Shown piece by piece: positions 35,007-47,770 of a DNA stretch of 64,000 nt. The stretch lies in NCBI GenBank assembly GCA_022376515.1, contig WTXI01000123.1, positions 43,594 to 107,593 on the forward strand, read 5' to 3'. This stretch comes from Lactifluus volemus (taxonomy: Eukaryota; Basidiomycota; Agaricomycetes; Russulales; Russulaceae). Both the position numbers and the translations under genes were made by a program. A model generated the notes under the pieces. That model saw only the letters and a list, made by a program, of their open reading frames with translations. It made no database searches and had not been told where the DNA came from. Each line of letters begins with the position of its first letter. Within the stretch, counting starts at the first letter, position 1.

Positions 35007-36391
35007 ATGGCTTGGATGAAGCAGGTGACATCGTTAACACTTCACGCGAACAATGCTCGAGCTGTATGTGCGACCTCCCGTTTCGTCTCTCTGGTGGAGA
35101 ACCGTCTGCGGGGGGTTCGATTCATTGGTGACACGATCTCATGCCCTTTGGGTCCGAAACAACGCATTGATTAATAGTTGCCCCAGGTCACGCCGCAAGC
35201 ACTCCCGCCCTTTTCGAGAATTCGAATGACGTCTCACCTTCTTTGGCCACGCGACACCCCTCTTTCTCCGGCTCCACAGCCCGGAAAAGCCTGAGTACAC
35301 GCACTCAGAGGTTCGACCGAGTGTTCGATGTTCTGTCCACCGCTCTCAATCAAGCTCGTTCCAAGAAGAGTTCATTACAAGTTCGAAGCAGTGACTGGCT
35401 CTATCTCTTCGATCTTGCCACCAACCCAGAACAGCTCGAACGCGCATCGGGCCAATTTTCGGCGTTCATCGAGTGTCGTAGACAGTTTCGAGATCAACAC
35501 GTCACTGCATTCGTTCGTGCGTTTTGCGTTTTGACAAATTTTTATCGTAACGGTTTGTTCTAAATCTTCCTCTTCACAGGTCGTTGTGCGGAGCTTCGCT
35601 GTCCCCAGCTCGCTTTGACTGTTTTCAGCAACCGCCCCGCTTATCGCATGGACCTCACACTCCCTGCTGCTCGCCAACTATTGTATGCCCTGCACGAGGA
35701 GCACAAGCTCTCTGATGTGGCCACCTTGGTTGCCCTTTACCCGTTGTACAACCTTCCCGCGCTCTCTTCCGATCCCATCAGCTCAGCGCTTCTCATTTCG
35801 GCCTGCCTTCGCGAAGCACGGGCCTCTGACCCTGGCTCTAGATACGCATGGACAATGGCTGCGACGCTTCTGCCCCATTTTGAACAGCTACTAACTGAGA
35901 CCCCACCTATACCTATTCCAATTCCTATAGAGAAGAACCGCTTTCAAGAAAATTGTTGGATGTATCATGCCATGTTGAGCATTCTTGAATCGCTCACTGT
36001 GCTGGATCAGGATACTAGTCGGGTCACGGAGTGGTGCGAGAAGAGTGGTTACGGATTGTCAAGTAAGATCAGTTGATACCAGTTACAAAACACATGCGTC
36101 TGCTGTGCGTCGCAACATTTACTAACATGGTGGACCCGTACTTCGCTATGGCCAGATGATCCATCGGGAGATTTGATCAAGCGAGGAAACAGCGACGGTA
36201 GAGTACAGATTCAGAAGTTGAGAGGCTGTTTTCCAACAAAAGGCAATCAACTGAAGAGCCGAGCGCCCGAGAATGATTTTGATTTAGATCGCAAATTCTC
36301 TTTAGGCCGATCACCGAAATATGACGGTAACCTATCTGAGGATGGCCTGTCCCTTGACAGAACTCTGATGTGCCCAGGGAGGAACGAGTAA
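35007..36391 (+). CDS. Conserved-looking protein, possibly mitochondrial
   Basis: Clear exons end at 35516 and run 35580-36062 and 36156-36391 in one frame. The protein includes RFDRVFDVLSTALNQARSKK, RMDLTLPAARQLLYALHEEH and VATLVALYPLYNLP, helical sequence reminiscent of PPR/TPR-type organelle proteins, and ends in a hydrophilic tail (LKSRAPENDFDLDRKFSLG). The 5' end is uncertain: the frame of the main exon has no ATG before the stop near 35168, so a first exon is needed. ATG 35007 opens a basic, presequence-like peptide (M-A-W-M-K-Q-V-T-S-L) but no donor joins it cleanly. I do not recognise the family. Confidence 0.55.
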
Positions 36392-37100
36392 CAGTCCCGA
36401 TTATCGCCAACTTTATGTGTTTCATCGTTAGTGTATCACAAATGCACGTCAAACTCAACATTTTCTGCATCTGCGTTGCTAAACCAACTACTCTAATCAT
36501 GCCTTGCTATCTCATAATATCGTACGGTTGTATATACAATATTTATACCACGGCAAGTAGACTGATAGCTGCGTGACGGAGATGACAACGAGCGGGCCTA
36601 AGGGCCTTTTCCCACATAAAGTTAAATGACAGACCGACAGAGGGTTCAAATTTCCTCCGAGTCCTGTAAAAAACTGCTGGTTTTGCCAATTGACGTAGTA
36701 CGAGACAACTGCTTGAAGCGATGCCGGCGGCTGAAAATGTTTCGCTTGGCAGGGACGGCCGCCACTAGTACGAGTACACCGCACAACTCGGAGTATTGGT
36801 TGATCGTTGGCTCATCCTACTGTAGGGAGCCGGAGTTAACAGAACGGATGAGCGTAGATCCCGCGAAAGAATGGCAAGGGAAGTGATGATAAAGACGTGC
36901 CAGGTGGGGATAAGGACCTTCACTGGCAGGTTCCGACGTTACGGAAAGAGAAGGGCGCAAGGGGGGAACCGCGACTCGGACGGTCTCCACGGAGTCTTTT
37001 TCCAGTGTTGTTGGGCTAGTCTTTCCTCAAACACCCTTTTTTTCCTTTTTGTTCTTCATAATACACTGTTTGATGTCTCCGTTATGGGCGTCATGTCGAC
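36392..37100. other. Intergenic, nothing recognised
   Basis: No gene or element seen. Leads into the promoter of family copy K. Confidence 0.3.
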
Positions 37101-37107
37101 ATATAAA
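37101..37107 (+). promoter_or_regulatory. TATA box of family copy K
   Basis: ATATAAA, about 75 nt before the ATG at 37178, the same arrangement as in the clustered copies. Confidence 0.55.
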
Positions 37108-37177
37108 GTGAGAGTCCCTTCACCTCTGGGACATACCGAACTCCTCTGACAGCTCAAAGTCAAAGTAATCTCTGCAA

Positions 37178-37983
37178 ATGAACCACTCTCTTTACGGAGC
37201 CACTCCCCCAGCTGAAGTCCCCCTTGAAATGGCCAACGAATCGTTGTCTGCCAGTGTCCCTCCCCTGCATTCTCAACGTGGTCCTGTGCAGCATCGTGAG
37301 ACCGAGGTAATTTCTGCGCACCGCTCATCTCAATCTTAATGACTTATTGTCGCATATCGATCTCTTCTAGGTCTCTCTTCCTCCAACGAGCTACACTAGT
37401 TACGGACCTCCTGTCCGATACTATGCCAGTTGCACCACAGGCTATGATGAAGCGCCATGCCGAGCCCAGGTGAGCTGACACTTACTCCTCGTCCCTTTTT
37501 TTCTCCTCTCATCGACAACGAATTCTCCTAAGGGTTTTGTGGAACATTACCGAGGACCCCGGATTGTCGGTCACAGTGGCGGTGGCCCTCAGGCTCCTAC
37601 TGGGCCTGCACAATATGTTTCTGATTTCCCTGTCACTCCTGGCCCAGCCCAGGTAGAGAACTATGCGCCATCCCTCCCTATCCGTGTTTGTCTTTGCTTC
37701 TACACAATGCATGTGCTGGTTTATCTGACTTGGTCTGCCGCTTCAGGGAATGCCAAATGACGGCACCATCGGGTGTGAACCCCCGCTTAACGTAGCGGCC
37801 ACCTCGCATAGGACTCCCGGCATGGTGTATCCCAGAATATCGACTGTGGGAGACCTCAAACGTCTTGCTAGTCGATACCTTTACAACCCTGACGCCCGTG
37901 TTGACAAGGTTCGCATGAGACACAGCCGCCGCTCTGGTAAGGTCAAGGTGATGATCTTGCTTGAGATAGACGACATGATATAA
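37178..37983 (+). CDS. Four-exon small-protein family, copy K (divergent)
   Basis: Intact 194-aa reading from exons 37178-37306, 37371-37469, 37533-37652 and 37747-37983, all phase 0. It is the only complete member on the + strand and lies outside the UAP1 cluster. Exons 1-2 differ strongly from the cluster copies (MNHSLYGATPPAEVPLEM; VSLPPTSYTSYGPPVRYY). Exon 3 keeps the Pro/Tyr/Gln theme (PTGPAQYVSDFPVTPGPA). Exon 4 keeps PNDGTIG, LKRLASRYLYNPDARVDKVR and SGKVKVMILLEIDDMI. Conservation is therefore concentrated in exon 4. An alternative exon 3 donor a little downstream is possible. Function unknown. Confidence 0.68.
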
Positions 37984-39095
37984 AGGATACAACCTTTGGA
38001 AGACGAGATGCTATAAGAGATATATAGACTTCTCTACTTCAAGTTATTTGGTGTTGTGCTTCTCTATGCATATGTTTCTGGAAGTAATAGAATTTCGCTA
38101 CCTTTCCCTCCAAGTCATGGCAATGAAAACTCTGTCACGCGTCTTACATTTCCCACATTATCAACCCCCGCCGCCCTTTCTGCATAGTCCTCTCTGCCAG
38201 CACTGCTATCTGCGCGCTCTCAATCTTCGGTCACTGCCTGATGTTAAGGACCGCCAGGGTTGCCAAGATACATATATTATATGCGCACACAACGAGCTCA
38301 TAACAAGATACAGAGTCTCCAGTACAGTTAGTGTCAAGGTAGAATGTGACGGCAACAGCCGACAGAAGGATCTGGAGTCCAAGCTGTGCTTCAAACAGCA
38401 GGCCTTCTGAAACAGAGTTTCAAGTTATAGAATGAACAGTCACGAAGTGCTTCGAAGGTTCAAAGTAGACTGCCAAAAATTGCGTGGCGCCATCCTTCTG
38501 CGTGGAGGGCTGTCAGTGCATTAACTCGTCTCAGAGTAACTAGACTGTTCCACCATATACGCGGTAGAAGAGAGGACATAACATCAGGAACGGCTCCGAA
38601 CGAGCTTTACAGCCTGAGGCTGAATCTGAATCATAGCCAAACGGTGGAGAGAACGGCCTTCTACGTAGTAAGACTTCGGGCACCCTTGAGCTACACAGGT
38701 CAGAGATGGCTGTGGATGTACTTCTCAGTATAGGACGAGGTGACTCTGCGTTTTGTGAACGTTGCCAAAGTGCGAGGGATAGAGCGGCGGAAATACAGAT
38801 TCTACGGAGGAGCTGCGAGAGCTTCTGCAGACTAAGCAGGACTTAGATCGAGAAAGATCAGACCTGATCAAGGAGAGATTTCTACAGTATACATAAACTT
38901 TCAGTCGTCACAGATGTATCTATTCACAGCGAAAAAAAATGTGTGTATAGCTTCAATTGCGCTAGCGTCTCCGAGTCCTGCGGGATCTAAAACGTACGGT
39001 CCTACTCACTCCACTGACAGACAAATATCCGACTTAATGCCGCGATTACGAAGGATACACTGCACGTCCATAGCATAAAACTAGCTCTATTTAGA
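37984..39095. other. Intergenic, nothing recognised
   Basis: Separates copy K from the 3' end of the NLR gene. Short frames only. The part from about 39000 is also found at the 3' end of the WD40 relic (58960-59060). Confidence 0.35.
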
Positions 39096-42000
39096 TCAAC
39101 TGTGGACATATACTGCTGCCCAGTTTGATCCATGCACAAAGCGTGAGAGATCAAGTTGCGTATAATGCTTCCCCACAACCCAGACAATGTTAGATCTTTG
39201 AAGATAAGGTCGGTGAATCTGGGGGATCCATAAAATAAGCTCTCCCTCTTCCCCACACATCCAACCATCGCTATTGATCAGAAACTTGTCCAAAAAATGA
39301 GCCGTTTCGATATCTTCTGTTCTGGCATTCTCCACGTGACTGGTACGATCTCGCGAGGCTGAAACAAGATCCGGCGACGATCCAACCGAGACGACAGATT
39401 CGGTTTGTTCAGTGGATGGGCTCGCTTTGACTTCGTTTGTTGTAGCATGCCACATGCAAATCGTGCCATCTCCCGACGCCGAGGCAATGCGCTGCCCGTC
39501 CGACGAGAAAGCCACAGAAAAAACCTCTTCGGTGTGTCCAGTAAATGGGCCCGCTATGAGACCTCCTGTTGTGGCATCCCAAACTCGAATTGTGCGGTCT
39601 CCCGACGCCGAGGTGACGCGCTGTCCGTCTGGCGAGAATGCCACAGAAAGGACCGAAACGGTGTGACCAGTAAATGGGCCCGCTATGAGGTCTCCTGTTG
39701 TGGCTGCCCTAACGCAAACTGTGCGATCTCGTGAAGCCGAGGCAATGCGCTGCCCGTCCGGCGAAAATGCAACAGAATAGACCGAACCGGTGTGTCCAGT
39801 AAATGGGCCCGCTATAAGATCTCCTGTTGTGGCATCCCAAATACGGATCGTGTGATCGGCCGAGGCCGAGGCAATGTGCTGCCCAACCGGCGAGAATGCA
39901 ACCGAAAAGATCCGATCACTGTGCCCAGTAAGCGGGCCCGCTACGACCTTTCCTGTTGCAACATCCCAAACACAAATCGTGCAATCGGTAGACCCCGAGG
40001 CGATGTGCTGTCCGTCCGGCGAGAATGCAACAGAAAAGACCGAAAGATCGTGTCCAGTGAGCGGGCGCGTTAGGACCACTCCAGTTGCAGCATCCCATAT
40101 ACGGATCGTGCAATCGCCCGAGCCTGAGGCGAGGTGTTGCCCGTCCGGTGAGAACACAACAGAAAGGACATCGCTTGTGTGTCCAGTAAATGGGCCCGCC
40201 ATGGCCATTCCTGTTTCAGCATCCCACACACGAATCGTGCGATCTCGTGACGCCGAGGCAATACGCTGCCCGTCCGGTGAGAATGCAACGGAATTGATAT
40301 CAAGGGAATGTCCAGTAGACATGCCCTCTAGGTCCTCTCCTCTTCTGGTATCCCACAAGCGAATTGTGCGATCGAACGAGGACGAGGCGACTCGCTGTCC
40401 GTCTGGTGAGAATGTAACAGAAAGGACTGCATCCGTGTGTTTATCAAGTGGGCGGGCCAAAGCCTCTCCTGATGCGGCATCCCACAGGCAAATCGTGCAA
40501 TCTTCCGAGGACGAGGCGATGCGCTGACCATCTGATGAGAATGCAACGGAAACGACTGGAGCCACGTGGGCAGTAAATTGGACAGCCATCTCTCCTGTTG
40601 CAGCATGCCACACACAAATCGTGCCATCGTTGGAGGCTGAGGCGACGCGCTGGCCGTCAGGCGAGAATGTAACACAGCGGGCCCATTTGTTGTGTCCAAT
40701 AAACGGGCCTGCTAGAGTGCCTCCTGTTGTAGCATCCCACACGCGAACCGTGCAATCGAAAGAGGCCGAGGCAATGCACCGCCCGTCTGGAGAGAATGCA
40801 ACAGAAGTGACCCAACCCCAGTGTTTAGTAAATGGACCCGCTATGGCATCTCCTGTTGTGGCGTCCCACACACGGATAGTGCGATCGCCCGAGGCCGAGG
40901 CGATAAGCTGCCCATCCGGGGAGTATACGACAGAGAGGACCCAGTCGGTGTGTCCATTAAACGGGCCGGCCACGACCTCCCCTGTTGTTGCATCCCACAC
41001 GCGAATCGTACGATCTTGTGAGGCCGAAGCAACGCGCTGCCCATCTGGCGAAAACGACACTGAAAAGACCTGTCCCGTGTGGCCAGTAAACGGGCCCGCC
41101 ACTAGTTCCCCCGTTGTCGCATCCCACACGCGGATCGTGCGATCTCGTGAGGCCGAGGCAACGCGTTGCCCATTTGGCGAGAATGCAACCTGATCTATGG
41201 TGTCGTCGTGTGCCTGAATCACCATTTCCAATGCTGGCCAATGAGACAACTGCCCACGTTCCAAGGACAACGTGCGAGGGAATAAGTGAGCGTAATGCGT
41301 GAGGATGTTTGAAGAGGTTGGCGTAAAGGGCAAAGCTGATATATAGATATGCGGAGCGCTCTTTGCTATTGCCATCCCGAAATACCGCACAAATGCGGAA
41401 GCATCGTGAATCAATGCCAACAGGTTCTCTACTGCTGTGACGGAAGGCTGTTGCAATTTGAGTCATTAGTCGATACGTCTCGTATTCGATTTTAGGATGT
41501 ACCTACTTTCCCATGGTCAGGCCACAAAAAATTCGTCAGAGATGACAATGCCGGTAAAGCAAGGCCAACGCTACTCTTGATGCTAAGCACCTCAAGCCAA
41601 AATAGAAGCTTTTCCTCAACCAGCGATCGGAGTTTTATGAAAAGGCCGTTCTCAAAAGCAACTTGTTCTAAATGATCGTCCCAGAAAACGCAGGAATATG
41701 ACAAAGCAGGCGAAATATATTTAGTAATTCGTGATTCCAAGTCCGGTACGGCGCTGTTGGCTTGATATGATGACTCGAGTTTGCAGATGTTGAACTTGAG
41801 GTTATCGAGCATTAAACCAAGGCAGGAATGGGCCAATTGATGGTGGGCATCCGCAAGGTCGACATAGAAAATGTCACTCTGCATACTTGTCAGAAAGTCG
41901 CGGAATGAGGTATGAAGTGGGACGATGGGACGTGTTTCATCGGATGAAGTGACGTTACTCAGTAGCGAGCCGAGGTGACGAAGAATGTCAAGAACAAGAA

Positions 42001-44820
42001 CAGGGTCGGAGTATTCGGGGTCATCAATGGGCGAATACTGTCGCAGAGCAACCAACGAACAGATGGAGAGGGGTTCGATCGCAGCGAAAAGTTGTCCCAT
42101 GACCGACCGAAATAGAATCTGTGCTTCCCGAGATTTGAAGTACTGTTTGAGAACTTCTTCGTACAGGTTGTCCAGCAGACCTTGTCCAATGCAACCTCGA
42201 GAGGGTCCCAACAGGCGCCGTACGCACTCTTTCTTGCTAATGCCAAGACTATCGGGGCTATTGATGAACCCACTTGCAACTGCAGCCCACTGAAACAAGC
42301 CTTCTGCCGCCTCTGCTAGTTTGATACCGTAGTCATTGAACATGTCCGGTTCTAGCACAACTTCAAGATACACGCGAATATCTTGCTCCGTCCTGGCAGC
42401 TAGTTTGGGATCATCCATGTAGATGGTGTCGACAGATAACGCTTCCATGAATGCAGCTTCGATGCCATCCTCTGGCCTCGAGGTAACGAGCATCCGAAAT
42501 TTTGAAGGGAGGTCGAGAAGATGATGGGCAAGGAATGTGTGTAATCCATTTTTGCCCATTGCGTCACCACTTTCGTCCACTGCATCGATAATGACAAGTA
42601 TTGGAGTAGTAAGTTTGAGACTCTTGAGCGGTTCGAGGAGGAGGAGTTCAAAAAGGGTACGATAATCTCGGGTGCCACGAAGAAACGAATTACCCTTAAC
42701 GATCCTCCCAAGGGCGAGTTTAAACGGAGGGTAGCGATCGGAGAGATCGCGGGCAAGTGTCGTGAAGAGCTGGTAAGCATCGTCTTTGGAACCCTCTTTC
42801 CGGAGAAAAGTAAAGTAAGAGCCGAGACACTTGTTCTTGAAGCGATGTGCGACCTCATGTGCAATTGAAGATTTTCCCGTGCCTGCTCTGCCGAGAAGAA
42901 CAAGCCCACGTTCAGATTCGGGATTCTCGATCCACTTGATAATGTAGTCCAGAAAATCTTGGCGTGTTCCTGGAAGACAACGCTTCTCATCGCCGAATCG
43001 CCAGCCACCCTTGTAAGGCAACTCCCTGATTATTGCACCCAATTCTGTGTCCGCCTTTTCAGATCTACAATATTACGATCTTGTGGCCGTCAGAATTACG
43101 CACCAGCTTCTAATGATATCTCCCTTAGCTCTCTTAGCTATATATTCACACCGTTGAGTCGAGACTCGCACTTGTCCGGAATAGTATGACTCACATCGTC
43201 CTGCATTCGAAGCACCGTAACCTCGGTAGTCACAGCAGCACGTGCGAGGAAATCATCTCGCAGTCGGATGAGGATGGTACGGTAGTGTTCAATTTTACCG
43301 TCAACTTGGCCCCGAATATTCTTCAAAATCCGTTTTCCTTCGAATCACATATCAATATTGACAAACCAAAGATTGAAGATCACCCACCGACTCGTACGTT
43401 CGTCGCATAGGATTCGATAAATTTACCAATTTCAGAGACCCGCTCCAGCATGTCCTCCAGAATTTTTGCTTGAAGAGACTTCGGGTCAATCCTCCTCAAA
43501 ATGTCGCCTTCATTTGCAAAATCAAATGCATCGCATATCGCCTCGAACAGTGTTCGGACGTTGTCGTCACGCTCAACCTGCTGTAGCATAGTCTGGCGGC
43601 GACCAAAAAGAGTGAATCTTCCGTATTCTCAGACAAGCCAACGAGACGCACCTGGGGGATCATTGAGAGCAGACTCCATGCCAGATTTGCATAGGGCTGC
43701 AGCTGAAGATCAAAAGTTAGCTGGGCGAACCCTACCTAAATGATATAGGGCATACTGCTGCGATTGGGCCGACAGCGTCCATAACCCGCTTTACTACATC
43801 AACGGCGATGCTCCATGTTTCCATCGCATTGAGGGCTTCCTCTGTACGACGAAGAACAATACGAGGCATTTCCGCCTGGCCGCCTGCTTCAAGTCCCACT
43901 GAAATACTGCTCTCGATGGCAGCGTCACCCATCCTGGATAAAGGAGGAAGAGGTGCAGTAACCATCGTAGGTTGCGTGATTTCATTGTTGGTTTGAAAGG
44001 TAGGATTCCCGGTCACTCCTTCAACAGTCTGGTTGTCTGCATCGGCCGTTGCGGGGCTTGACGTGTTCACTGGAGCAGGCAGCGAGGGAGTCGCGTTCGC
44101 CGACACGGTAATCGTTAAGAAGAGTGTAGCGGGCTCCACTGGATGCCCATCATGTACGTCAGCACTGCTCAAAATGATACTAAACTCTAAACATAGGATG
44201 CTCAGCCAGACGCGTGACAAGAATACTACGAAAGAGACAGACCTCGCTGGGGCTCACAGGCTATCTCCTGCCTTCCAACAAGAATGTCTTCCCGCATGGT
44301 GTTTTTCGCATAAAGAGATACAATGACGGACGAGAGTGGTTGTAAAGTGCTGTAGGATATTCAGCCGTAAATGAGGATAAGAATGGGACGATTTCTCACA
44401 AGGCCCCGACATTCTCATTCCATTCCACGCGTTGCCTCTTACTCCGCACAAATCGTGTTTTCCAAAAATTTGCCCCGTCTGACACCGTAACATAAAACCG
44501 CCTTTCTTTTCCAAGGAGGCTCTTGAAACGAGGAAGATTGTGCGCTCTGAGGACTGACAGTGGAAAGAGCTATTATTACTCATCAGGACAGCAGCACTAA
44601 AATACGTACCAATCACCTCAAACTGGAACGACCTAAGTTGAGGTTGAGTTTCGATGACCTGAGCGCTGTTCGAAGAGAGTTATGTGGCCAAATATTGGAC
44701 TAAAATGTAAGTGATGGAGGTACCTTATTCTAGAGTTTTGAGGACTTAGGCTGCGGTAATCGTTAACGTCAAGGGATATCGAGTGTGAGATACTTCGGCA
44801 TACGGATTAGATTGTGCAGG
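39096..44820 (-). CDS. STAND/NLR protein: C2-like, helical, NACHT, WD40
   Basis: Reads from about 44.8 kb down to the stop at 39096. Near 44.2-44.6 kb are C2-like exons (AHNLPRFKSLLGKERRFYV, WKTRFVRSKRQRVEWNE). From 44.2 to 43.1 kb comes the helical N-terminal region of basidiomycete STAND proteins, including the short exon LQPYANLAWSLLSMIPQ and LQQVERDDNVRTLFEAI. The exon 41507-43066 holds the NACHT ATPase: GRAGTGKS (Walker A) and PILVIIDAVDESGD (Walker B). A 59-nt intron (41448-41506) leads to the WD40 exon 39096-41447: 14 clear repeats, one degenerate, and a tail with DGWMCGEEGEL and LDLSRFVHGSNWA. Fungal NLRs of this design act in non-self recognition and regulated cell death. The first exon near 44.8 kb appears to have a 1-nt shift, and two N-terminal junctions were not resolved. 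Confidence 0.8.
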
Positions 44821-46072
44821 GTCCATCGTAGCCAACAAGTGTTTTTCGAAGCGACGCGCTGCACGCCCCATTTCTAATTACTTGGGAAGTTGAACAAATA
44901 ACAGACAACAGCAAGAGCGACACGTGCTTCCTTAGTTCTACACACAAGTACTGTACTGACCAAAAATTGTGGAGAGCAAAGGACACAAACATTCTGGAAT
45001 CTACTCGACGTTTGTCAAGAACAACTGTCTGTCATCCTGCTTGCATGGCGAACCGCATGAGGGACGAACCATTCCAGCCAGCGGTCTTCGTGGCACTTGG
45101 TTCTCTGTCTATGTGACAATCTACCCATGGCCATCAGAAGTTTATCTAGGAGCGCTGGCCGACAATGTACATTTTCATAATCTATTTACTGAACACTCTG
45201 CTATGATAGCCAGTCACGCTAGAGCCTGTAATTATAATAAATTCTGTCAGGTCAAGTCATCTGTAGTATCTGACCTAGCCACAGTGATGTGCGACGTCAT
45301 GTAATGCAAGACTATCGCATTTTATGTACCGGCGTATCCTTCACGCAGCTTTCGATTGATCATAGAATTCCTGTAGAACATGTTCGGAGCACGCATTCCC
45401 GATTGAACGCAGCGTCTTGGCCAGGGTTTGATATATATGTACAATGCTGTAATAGCAAATCCGTGCTCCCCAACTCCGAACAGCGAGTCAATCGTGCGAA
45501 GTGAGATGACATGATAGCATCGCAAGCTCGAGAAGCATCCTGCAAAGATAACTTTCAACCGTTTCTATCGCCAGCGTCAAGACCAGTGTCGTCCCGTCGT
45601 CTTTTTTTTATTTTTAAATCTGCATTTGTATCCCACAACATGTGACTATGACAAAGACGCGGACCACCCCCGTGCTATGGGATTGGTACAGGCGGTGGTA
45701 TGGAAGAAGGGAGAGTGGCAATAAAACTGAACCGAAGCGTGGCGGATATGTAAGCGGTTGTAGGGCATGTAATTTAAAGGTAACCTAGGTCCCATAATTG
45801 TCTGAGGGGCATGCAGGCGCGGGTGGACTGGATAAAACGGCTTAGAGCTGCGCCACCTTGGGATGAAGGACGGGAGTCGCGGTCAGTTGGTTGTAAGATG
45901 TCGCGCCGGGCGTCGGCGTGTCGTCCCGTCATCCAACTTGGCGGAAAAGGGAGGCGGGGAGGGGGCGGGCCCGGGATCAACATCGCCCGCCTCCTGGAAC
46001 CCGGGCCGTCATTCCACAAGATCTGGCCCTGTAGATTGCTGACTCAGCTTTCCCTCTTACACTCACCCGCCC
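44821..46072. other. Intergenic between NLR and MPP alpha
   Basis: NLR promoter side at the left; GC-rich sequence with an imperfect inverted GGGCCCGGG/CCCGGGCC motif at about 45965-46010 just before MPP alpha. No gene recognised. Confidence 0.35.
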
Positions 46073-47770
46073 ATGAGAAAGGTCTCCTTCGGAAGAGCTT
46101 TACGACGCTATCCCCGTCCTCGTCATGCCTCTACACTACCATCAACCCCTTCAGTTCGTGTGACGACTCTCCCTAATAAAATTCGTGTCGCCACCGAGAA
46201 CACACCAGGCCATTTTTCCGCTGTTGGTCTCTACATAGATGCCGGTGCACGCTATGAGACTTTGTCTAATTCAGGTGTGAGTCATTTCCTCGATAGGATG
46301 GCTTTCAAGGTGCGTACACGTCGCTACAGACCTGACGAAATGCTAACCTCAACTCATTTACAGAGCACACGATCTATGTCAGACTCAGACATGGCATCGG
46401 CCATGAGCGCCCTCGGGGGGCAAATAATGTGTTCTTCTTCCCGGGAGACCATCATGTATCAGTCTTCCCACTTCCACAGGGCCACTCCGTTAGCTCTCTC
46501 GCTCATCTCCGAGACCATCCAAAATGCGTCTTTCCTTCCTGAGGAACTGGAGGCCCAACGCGCAGCTGCCGAGTACGAAATCCGCGAGCTCAAGGCAAAG
46601 CCAGAAATTATCCTGCCTGAGATCCTACACCATGTCGCCTATAACGGAACAGGACTCGGAAATCCTATTCTTTGTCCAGAGGACCGTATTCACCTCATAG
46701 ACTCCTCGCTAATGCGCGATTTTATGGAGCGATGGTATCGTCCCGAACGCATGGTTATCGCAGGCGCTGGTATGGCACACGAGGAACTTGTTGAGCTTGC
46801 AGACAAGCATTTTTCTTCGCTGAAAAATGCGCCTCTAGTAGATGGACTGGCATCAACGTTGTCGTTCTCCCGCACAAACCCTTCCGTTCCTCCCAACCTT
46901 TTACATTCTCAGCCTCCAAGTATTTTCAAGTCACTAACGAGGCCAGCGTCCTCTTACCTATATCCCAACTCTCCCAGCCCGACCTCGTCGGTCGGCGGGT
47001 CTACGTATTCAGGCGGTTACAAGTTCATCCATGACCCGGATTCCGAGTTTAATCATATCTACATTGGATTCGAAGGTGTCGGCATCCATGACGATGATAT
47101 TTACGAACTTGCAACCATACAAGTACTCCTTGGTGGTGGCGGGTCGTTCTCTGCAGGTGCGCACCGCGCATCTTTTCGTTCTTTCATCCCGCTAAAGCCA
47201 GCACAGGCGGCCCAGGCAAAGGGATGTATTCAAGGTTGTACACTGACATCCTGAACCATCATGCGACGATCGACCATTGTGCATCTTACCATCACATATA
47301 CAACGATTCATCCCTATTCGGCTTGTTCGCGTCATTCGCGCCATCTGCACGAACTGCCATCCTTCCGCACCTCATCCATCAACTTGCACTATTGCTTTAT
47401 CGAACTGTCCCTCCAGATGAGCTCAGCCGAGCAAAAAACCAGCTCAAGAGTAGTCTTGCCATGGCTCTCGAGAGCCGCTCCGTGGAAGTTGAGGACCTCG
47501 GTCGTCAGGTGCGCTCGCGCGTTGCTCATTAACAGATGAGAGGAGAGACTGATGCGGCTTTCTCAATAGTTGCTCGTACATAATCGCAAGATTCCTGTAT
47601 CCGAGATGGCAGACAAAATTGACGCCGTGACAGCCGAGTCGTTGCAGCGCGTCGCCGTACGGATCTTTGGATCTCATTCGGGTGGCAAGCCTACTGTTCT
47701 GGCCATGGGCAGTCACGATTTTGGTGACTGGCAGACGCAGTTCCGAAAGTATGATGTAGGAACTGTGTGA
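46073..47770 (+). CDS. Mitochondrial processing peptidase alpha subunit
   Basis: Homologue of yeast Mas2. With the catalytic beta subunit it removes targeting presequences in the mitochondrial matrix. Exons 46073-46309, 46364-47156, 47207-47508 and 47570-47770 give 510 aa. The N-terminus is basic and serine-rich, as expected for a presequence (RKVSFGRALRRYPRPRHAST). The zinc-site position reads HFLDRMAFK, the degenerate form typical of alpha subunits, which bind substrate rather than cleave it. The substrate-holding glycine-rich loop GGGGSFSAGGPGKG spans the second intron (residues about 336-350), followed by MYSRLYTDIL. Confidence 0.95.

Noticed and set aside
40621..41193. Long + strand open frame with repeated CPSGENATE-like units
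   Set aside because: Exact antisense of the WD40 repeats; the periodicity comes from the NLR on the minus strand.
39400..41200. Regular ~129-bp repeats resembling an array or satellite
   Set aside because: They are WD40-coding units, not CRISPR or satellite DNA; the organism is eukaryotic.
45811..46176. 121-aa + strand frame overlapping the MPP alpha start
   Set aside because: GC-rich promoter sequence; the MPP alpha frame explains the overlap.
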